This document shows positions 58,401 through 64,000 of a stretch of 64,000 bases of DNA, in pieces. Position numbers and translations under genes: made by a program. The stretch spans positions 124,001 through 188,000 of the forward strand of contig OZ017763.1 in NCBI GenBank assembly GCA_963969365.1. Direction: 5' to 3'. How positions within the stretch are numbered: the stretch's first letter is position 1; each line of letters opens with the position of its first letter. Source of the DNA: Asterochloris sp. CNOR1. Taxonomy: Eukaryota; Chlorophyta; Trebouxiophyceae; Trebouxiales; Trebouxiaceae. The notes under the pieces were generated by a model that saw only the letters and a list, made by a program, of their open reading frames with translations, was not told the origin of the DNA and did no database searches.

Positions 58401-59628
58401 GTGTAAGGCCCCATGACAAGACGATCTGCAAGGCTGTACTGTATGCTGTGCAGGGCGGCCATGAGGACGGAGCTGGCTGGGCAGACACAGACAGCTCCGC
58501 CACGGACGTGACAGAGGAGGCTGTGAGTGATGCCCCTGAAGTGGGGCCCACGGACATCATTGACCCTCAGCTGGCGCTGGCAACCCTCCTGCATAGCAGT
58601 GTCATTGTGGGCATCCATCCTGACCAGGTGAGGCCTGCTGTGTCCAAACTTGGAGCAGCTGCTCCCACTGGCAGCACTGCTGCATTTGGAAGGAAGTTGC
58701 TGCATGCATGTGCTGGGACTCAAGCCCCAGGAAGGTGGGCAGGATGGCATTGTTGTCTCGTGGTGGGCTGGGCTGAGGATGGCTCAGCCGAATGGTGGCT
58801 GCTGACTCAGCCGCCTGATCTAGGAGGGGGCTTGCTGCGTGCAGTGCAGCCTCTCCATGTTCAGTTGAATTTCAAGGGGCGTGTTTGTTTCAAAAAAGGC
58901 CATTGATACACACTTCTTGGATGGGGATGCTCATCAGGGCTCTCCTGTTTGACACCATCAGGGGAATGTCATATACTGAGCCAAGTGGCAGCTGTGCTGC
59001 ATTGTTTGCCAGCTGTCTGTCGCATTGCAGCATTGCAGCTGGCAGCACTGCTGAGTGAGGCCCCCAGCACTCTGCATGCCAGACTGCACAGCATGTCCGG
59101 TCCAGAGCAGCACTTCTGAGTGGTTCCATTGCTGGCTGCCTGCCAGGCAGTACAGATGTTTCTCCTCATGGTGTGTTGCTGGCTTACTGTGATAAAGAGA
59201 GTCACTCTACTGGCGCAACCTTCTCATCTGTGCACTGCCAGGCTGGCAGCACATTGGGCTACGCCACAGAAGTGCTGCTGAGTGCATCAGCCGCTGTGAA
59301 GTTGCTTGTCCTGCTTGAGTCAGGTCTCACAGCAGCGCCGCTTCCTAAATCCCTGTCTTTGCGTCTGTAGGCAGTGGAGCACATCATTGAGATGGCGAGG
59401 GTGTTGAGGAAGCCCTTCTGTGTCGTGCCCTGCTGCGTGTACCCTGCAGAGTTCCCTTGGCGGCGTGTGGTGGAGCCTGATGGCAGCCGGGTGCAGGTCC
59501 GACAGTATGAGCAGCTGCTGCGCTACATCCAGCAAAAGTGTCCTCAGACTGTGCTTGAAACCCTGCCCTTTGAAGGCCGCAACAAGGTTCTGTATTGCAC
59601 CCAATGGCCAGATGAACCAACATCTTGA
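55410..59628 (+). CDS. Zinc-finger and methyltransferase-like protein
   Basis: A conserved but poorly studied protein type. Seven exons keep frame: 55410-55616, 55682-55785, 56582-56680, 56943-57117, 57433-57996, 58454-58627 and 59371-59628. They give 526 residues. Near the N-terminus a CSRC..HLKC cluster (C27, C30, H51, C54) resembles a PARP-type zinc finger, followed by a perfect C-x8-C-x5-C-x3-H finger (C71, C80, C86, H90), which usually binds RNA. The SAM-binding-like motif is VLDVAGGKGEL (about 154-164), followed by NLNAIRATVVEPRPL. The C-terminal half contains VIVGIHPDQ, then KPFCVVPCCVYPAEFPWRRV and LPFEGRNKVLYC. A Ser/Ala/Glu-rich, repeat-bearing insert lies between (about 240-330). 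Similar MTase-type proteins with HPDQ and VVPCCV motifs occur in protists. The start is the first ATG. The acceptor at 57432 (CAAG) is the weakest junction. An RNA methylation role is inference only. Confidence 0.82.
57061..57270 (+). repeat. Decayed copy of a methyltransferase-gene exon end
   Basis: The end of exon 56943-57117 (CCACAGTGGTGG..GCCGCG..CCTGCAGCTG.GCGC, then CTGCTGGCCAAG and a GTGAGA donor) recurs at about 57209-57271 as CTGCTGACCAAG with a GTGAAT donor-like site. Confidence 0.85.
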
Positions 59629-59770
59629 ACTGCCAGTACTATGAGTGTTTTGACGCGATTTTGTTGCTGTACCCCCCTTCCCTCCCCCCCAACACCCTCC
59701 CTTTTCCCCCAATTCGTGGGCAATGCTTTGCAGTCGTGGCATACGGCATAAAGTCAAGACCTGGTGGTGA

Positions 59771-59775
59771 TGTAA
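59771..59775 (+). terminator. Possible TGTAA poly(A) signal
   Basis: TGTAA occurs about 143 bp after the stop of the zinc-finger/methyltransferase gene. A long pyrimidine-rich run lies between the two. Confidence 0.35.
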
Positions 59776-60299
59776 GCAGTGAATCTCAGGGCTACCTCAA
59801 CAGAACACTTTGCAGCACGCAGTGATTGTGCACAGATCTCGACATCTTCAGAGCTGATTGCCATCTGTCAGAGCCATGCGGGTACAGAAATCTCTCTCCT
59901 TCTCCATCAAGCTCTCCACCCTGCATACCAGCACCACACACGTACCCTCAGCCTGGTGGCAGCTATTGAAGGCAGCTCAGCTTGCTCCTCACCAACTGAA
60001 TGCAGGCAGTCAGCCAGGCATCATGCGCAGGGATGCACAACCAGCACACGTCTGAGGACATGCATGGCCATCACAAGGCTGACAACAGTACCATCAACGG
60101 GCACACAGCACAAAATGTTGGCTTCACATGCTGACCAGCCACGCTTTGCATGTGCAGGGAGCTGGACCATGTCTGAATGCCCAGTGCTTCACCTGCAGTC
60201 CCTTGAGCAGCATTTCAAATGCCTGCCTGTTCTCAGAGCGTACCATGCTGCACAGGACCCTGTGTTTTTCTTGACGCCACAACACTCTTCTCAAGCAGC

Positions 60300-63200
60300 C
60301 TCCAAAAGCTCACCTGCGCTCAAATGGCGTGCCATGCATGCGCAGGGGCTTGTTTTCCTTGAAAACAGTGGCTGGGTTCTCCACGCCCACCACCTGAGGA
60401 GCCCTCTGCCCAAAGGGGCGCTCCAGCACAAAGCGGGGCTGGGTCCCAGGCAGGCTTGGCCGTCCCTGCACAAGTGTGGTAGCAGTGCAACACAGGGGTG
60501 CTGAATGAGTAGCTCCAGCATAAAATACGGGTGGGTCCCAGTGAGTCTTGGCCATCCCTGCAGACGGTGCAATGGGCAGTGCGACACAGGGCACAAAGCC
60601 CTCTCCAAAACAGGGTGCTTGAACACCACACAAATTCAGCTCTCAGGCATGCCTGGCCACCTCTGCAGCATATATGAGCATGTCAGCAGTGCATGTAGCA
60701 ATGGCAGAGAGAGGAGAGCACTGGTGTGCAACAAGTGAGGCTTTGATTCATGAGTCTCTTGGCAGCCGTAATGTTGGGAGGCCTGTGCACAGCGGGGCTA
60801 TATCTCAGGCATGCTTGGCCAACCCTGCAGCAACACAGAGGACAAACAGTGTTATTGTGTTGTAGGCAGCTGGCGCGGAAGAGGCATTTCAGCACAACAG
60901 GGGGCCTGGTTCACTGGCACTGTCCAGGGACTGCAGGGTGCCTCTGTGAACGACGCTGCAGAGTGCTGGCCTGAGATTATGCTATAGCTGTATTTGCGCT
61001 GCACTGGGCCCGTGCGGGGCGCTGCACCAGCTGAGATATCAAGTGGCTGCCAGACTCAGGGTGGTACCAATACTGCTGGCCATGCAAGCGCTCAAGATGC
61101 TACGCTGCGGTGGCTGCAGTGAGGCTGCTGAGGGAGGCTTCAAGCTGCCCCAGAAGTGGTGGCTGGCAGCTGCGCCTGCATGGGCCTGGACCACACTAGC
61201 AGTGCTGAATGCTGAAGTCTGGTACTGGCTTCTGGCCACACCCCTGTGGAACACTGCCTGAGCTTCCCCATCACCCCATACTGTGCCCTCCTACGCTGTT
61301 AGAAGTGGCAACAGTGCCTCTGCCTGACTGCTGCTGCAGCACCCACGTTGTGCTACCCATGTGTATGTGGGTTTGGGGACAGTGCGACGTGCCAGCCTGG
61401 TCAGCTGCTCATCAAGCAACCATAGAAGCCTTTCAGCAACCCCACTGTCATCTGCACTGGTCATACGCCCACCAGTGAGGGACTCAGCTGCTGTCCTTGA
61501 GCAGCATGAGTCTTACTTACAACGAGGCCTGCTGCAGAGGTTCATGAAGCAGATACAGGCCCAGGTGCAGTTTCTGTTCCAGCACCCACCAGTGAGGGGC
61601 TCGTGCTGTCCCTTTCAGACTTCAGGCCAGCGGGGCAGGAGCCCCTCTCCAACAGGGGGGTCACCAGGTCCTCTGCGCTGCTCCTCAGGGCTCCAGGGCT
61701 GCCAGAGGCAGCCCCGCTGGCATCGGCGACACCTGCCAGTCATGCAGCGTGCATGTGTCAGCTGCGGAGGTGGCAGCTGCAACATCACAGGCCATGACAG
61801 GGCCAACTATGCGCTGCTACAGGGTGTCCTGCCTGCTGTGGCTCCTTACTGCCCTGTGTGGCGTTTGGGTGAGGACCTGCGGCACTGTCGCGTATCCTGG
61901 ATTGACCAGGGACTGGGGGCCCTTGGATGCTCTCCTGTTTATGTCCCTGTCTGCTTTCTACAACAGCAAAGTTAGTCAATCATCCATGGCTCTGAGGCCA
62001 TGGCTGAGCCAGCAGCCATCCTCCAGCAGTGGCCTCCATGAATGATGCAGTCTTGCAAAGCCAGGACGGCTTGACCAGGGCTGAGAAGCCATGCTCCAGC
62101 CATGAAATGAAAGGCACGATGCAGAAGGAAGCCGCGCAGAGCCAGCGGCAGCTTACCGGTGGTCAGCCCAACAGAGTAGTCCCGCGCCAGAGCCAGTGTG
62201 ACAGGTGAGGGGCTCCTGGCCTCAGACAGCATGGGCAGGCACACTGCAGCAGTCTCATCACGCCGCGCTGTACGGCCTGCACGTTGCACAGGCCAAGTGC
62301 CTGTGGCTGTGCTGTCTGGGTGCAGTGAATCTGGCTTGGGTAAGCAGGTAGCCAATTAGTTGCTGCCATGCGATGCAGTGGAGGACTGCTGCAGCGCTGT
62401 TGTTCTGGCCTGCGCGCGGTCTGCATTCGGGGCTGGCTGTGGGCTGTGACATCTGACTACAGCGGATTGGGTGGCAGTGCCAGCAGGTACCACTGCAAAT
62501 GCTGTCCTGAAATGCAGTCTAGGATTGCTGCAGTGGACGTGTCATGGCCCAGTGTTGGGCCAGCTCATTCCTCACACTGACTGTGGCTGTGCAAGTGGAA
62601 TGCCTGGCGATGCAGCAGGTACTGAAACACAGTACAGCTGCTGCTACAATTCCCAGTGCTCCATCAGAGGGGAGCAGATGGCTCCCACGCCGCGAAGCAG
62701 TGCACGTGCTGGTCATCAATGCAGCGCACTGCCAAGGGGCTGCCTCTCGCACTGCCACCTGATGGCTCTGGCGCCATATATTAGTGCACCTGCTGGACGC
62801 TGATGCAGCGCACCTGACAAGGGGACGCCTCCTGCACAGCCAGCGCCCGCAGCAACCCTTGCTGGGGCGGGGCTGGCCGCGACAGGGGTGCTCTGCTGGG
62901 CGGCTCCCCTGTGCAGGCGTGCACTTTGCCCAGGAGCCCTGAGCCCCGCCTCGAGGTCGCCCCTGTCGCCGCCTGCATGGAGAGGCACCACTTTTGGGTT
63001 GGCCCCAGTTGCTGCCTGCATGCAGGGGTACCACTTCTCAGATTGCCCCTGTTGCTGCCTGCATGCACAGAGACCACTTTTCAGGATTGCCCCTGTTGCT
63101 GCACAGTGAGGTACATTCTGTCAGTGGTTTCATGACCACGCTCAGGGGCCCTCAGAACTGCCTCTCAGGCCCTGCATGTTGCTGCCTGCCCTGCGAGACA

Positions 63201-63547
63201 TTGCGGTCAGGAGCCATGACACGAGCCTTGAGGGTATGCGTGTTGCTCCCTGCCCAAAAACCCTGCTCATGCTTCAGGGAGGTTCCAGAAAAGAGCTTGT
63301 GCGTCTTGAGTGAACGGTGACAAACATCTGGGTTGATAGGCCAGCCCCAGCAAGCAAGAGGTGGCACATATGTGTCCAGGGGAGCTGCAGGCAGCATGGA
63401 CGTGCTTTAACGCAGCTGCTGCACTTCATCATGCCTGGAGGTCCACAGATGCAGTAGACCCACCTGGTGCATCAGCAGAAGCCTGTGCCCTCGTGCCCGG
63501 CCGCCTGAAGCAGCGCCAAATCAGATCCAAGACTGCCATCAGTACCC
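60300..63547 (-). CDS. Unidentified minus-strand exons near the right edge
   Basis: Several minus-strand segments look coding but no full chain was found. One at 63464-63547 encodes VLMAVLDLIWRCFRRP; one near 62155-62260 encodes VCLPMLSEARSPSPVTLALA and ends at a GTAAGC donor; one near 60315-60460 encodes VVGVENPATVFKENKPLRMH and ends at a GTGAGC donor. I do not recognise any of them, and they may belong to more than one gene. Plus-strand pieces (for example YLQRGLLQRFMKQIQAQVQF near 61520) are alternatives. Confidence 0.3.
60400..60850 (-). repeat. Four diverged copies of a ~100-bp exon-like unit
   Basis: Units near 60400-60500, 60503-60595, 60598-60700 and 60770-60850 share, in order, a CTCCAGCA(C/T)AAA-type or related start, GGGTCCCAG or CTCAGGCA, CTTGGCC..CCCTGCA and an ACACAG end. 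On the minus strand CTGCAG followed by GG(A)TGGCCAAG resembles a splice acceptor with exon start. Confidence 0.7.
62973..63102. repeat. Three copies of a 43-44-bp repeat
   Basis: CTGCATG..GG.ACCACTT begins each unit and GCCCC(A/T)GTTGCTGC ends it. A partial fourth end lies just left. Confidence 0.9.
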
Positions 63548-63559
63548 CTGCCGTGTAGG

Positions 63560-64000
63560 CTGTCTTTAGCAGGGCCCAATGGGCCAGCTGCTGCAGCATG
63601 GCATCCTCTTTGACTCAGTCAAAGTAGGCCTCAGTCAAAGTAGGTACTTTCACTGCTCGGCTTGGCAATCGGCTCTCATCCGGGAAGCGGCACTTCCCAG
63701 GGTCTGCTAGCATCGAGCGTCAGGTCACCCTCTGCAAAAATCGCCTACTTCAGCAGATCCACATGGTTTGCTCCGCTGCGGAGCACACCTGGTCATTGCA
63801 GATGTCTTGCACACTTTGGCAATCGACTCCTATCTTCCAGGCAAGACTTTTGTCGTTTTTGGCTGTCAAACCTGTGAACTGTGATTTTTGGGAAGGGTTT
63901 GCTTAGTCTGCCATTTCAGTTGGGCGGCTGCCTAAATCTGGGACTGGTGAGTGCACAGCTCCAAGAGAGGCTTGCAAGCCTGCCCTGCCCAAAGAATGAC
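63560..64000. other. Right edge, nothing recognised
   Basis: Contains a doubled TCAGTCAAAGTAGG near 63615-63643. No exon could be supported. Confidence 0.4.

Overview
The window is nuclear DNA of a photosynthetic eukaryote, most likely a green alga of the chlorophyte (Trebouxiophyceae-like) type. Its genes are split into many short exons with GT..(T)GCAG introns. The peroxiredoxin at the left edge has the plant/algal chloroplast 2-Cys form, a short TTTAGGG-type telomeric motif occurs at 11061-11080, and TGTAA, the chlorophyte poly(A) signal, follows at least two stops. No operons, ribosome-binding sites, CRISPR arrays or recognisable transposons were seen. The class-level assignment is inference.

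Layout, left to right: 3' part of a 2-Cys peroxiredoxin (444-2020, +); an unidentified multi-pass membrane protein (about 2965-7884, -); a DEAD-box RNA helicase (9489-16693, -); a TauE/SafE (TSUP) type transporter with a very long soluble insert between its two membrane halves (17199-25361, +); the small-subunit processome factor UTP25 (25574-32709, -); the replicative helicase subunit MCM3 (33125-45574, -); a small unknown protein divergent from MCM3 (45904-46837, +); a short-chain dehydrogenase/reductase (47059-49648, +); an ankyrin-repeat protein (50244-51046, +) and, 3 kb on, a truncated copy with a stop codon (53968-54413, +); an unidentified minus-strand gene between them (51524-52994); a perfect inverted repeat enclosing a 14-bp minisatellite (53086-53504); a zinc-finger/methyltransferase-like protein (55410-59628, +); and a poorly resolved minus-strand gene to the right edge. 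Complete exon chains were derived for DEAD-box, TSUP, UTP25, MCM3, SDR and the zinc-finger/methyltransferase gene. In each, every junction keeps reading frame and the summed length is a multiple of three.

The genes are ordinary housekeeping neighbours with no shared pathway, although helicase, UTP25 and MCM3 all serve RNA or DNA processing in a growing cell.

The most unusual signal is in the introns. In most of the larger genes I found decayed tandem copies of the neighbouring exon edge together with its splice site: TSUP exons 5, 6, 8 and 11; MCM3 exons 4, 6, 9, 14/15 and 20; UTP25 exon 9; methyltransferase exon 4; and two exons of the unknown membrane gene. Intron growth by repeated local duplication across exon-intron junctions would explain why these genes are 5-12 kb long with coding parts of only 1.6-2.6 kb. 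Two MCM3 introns use GC instead of GT donors.
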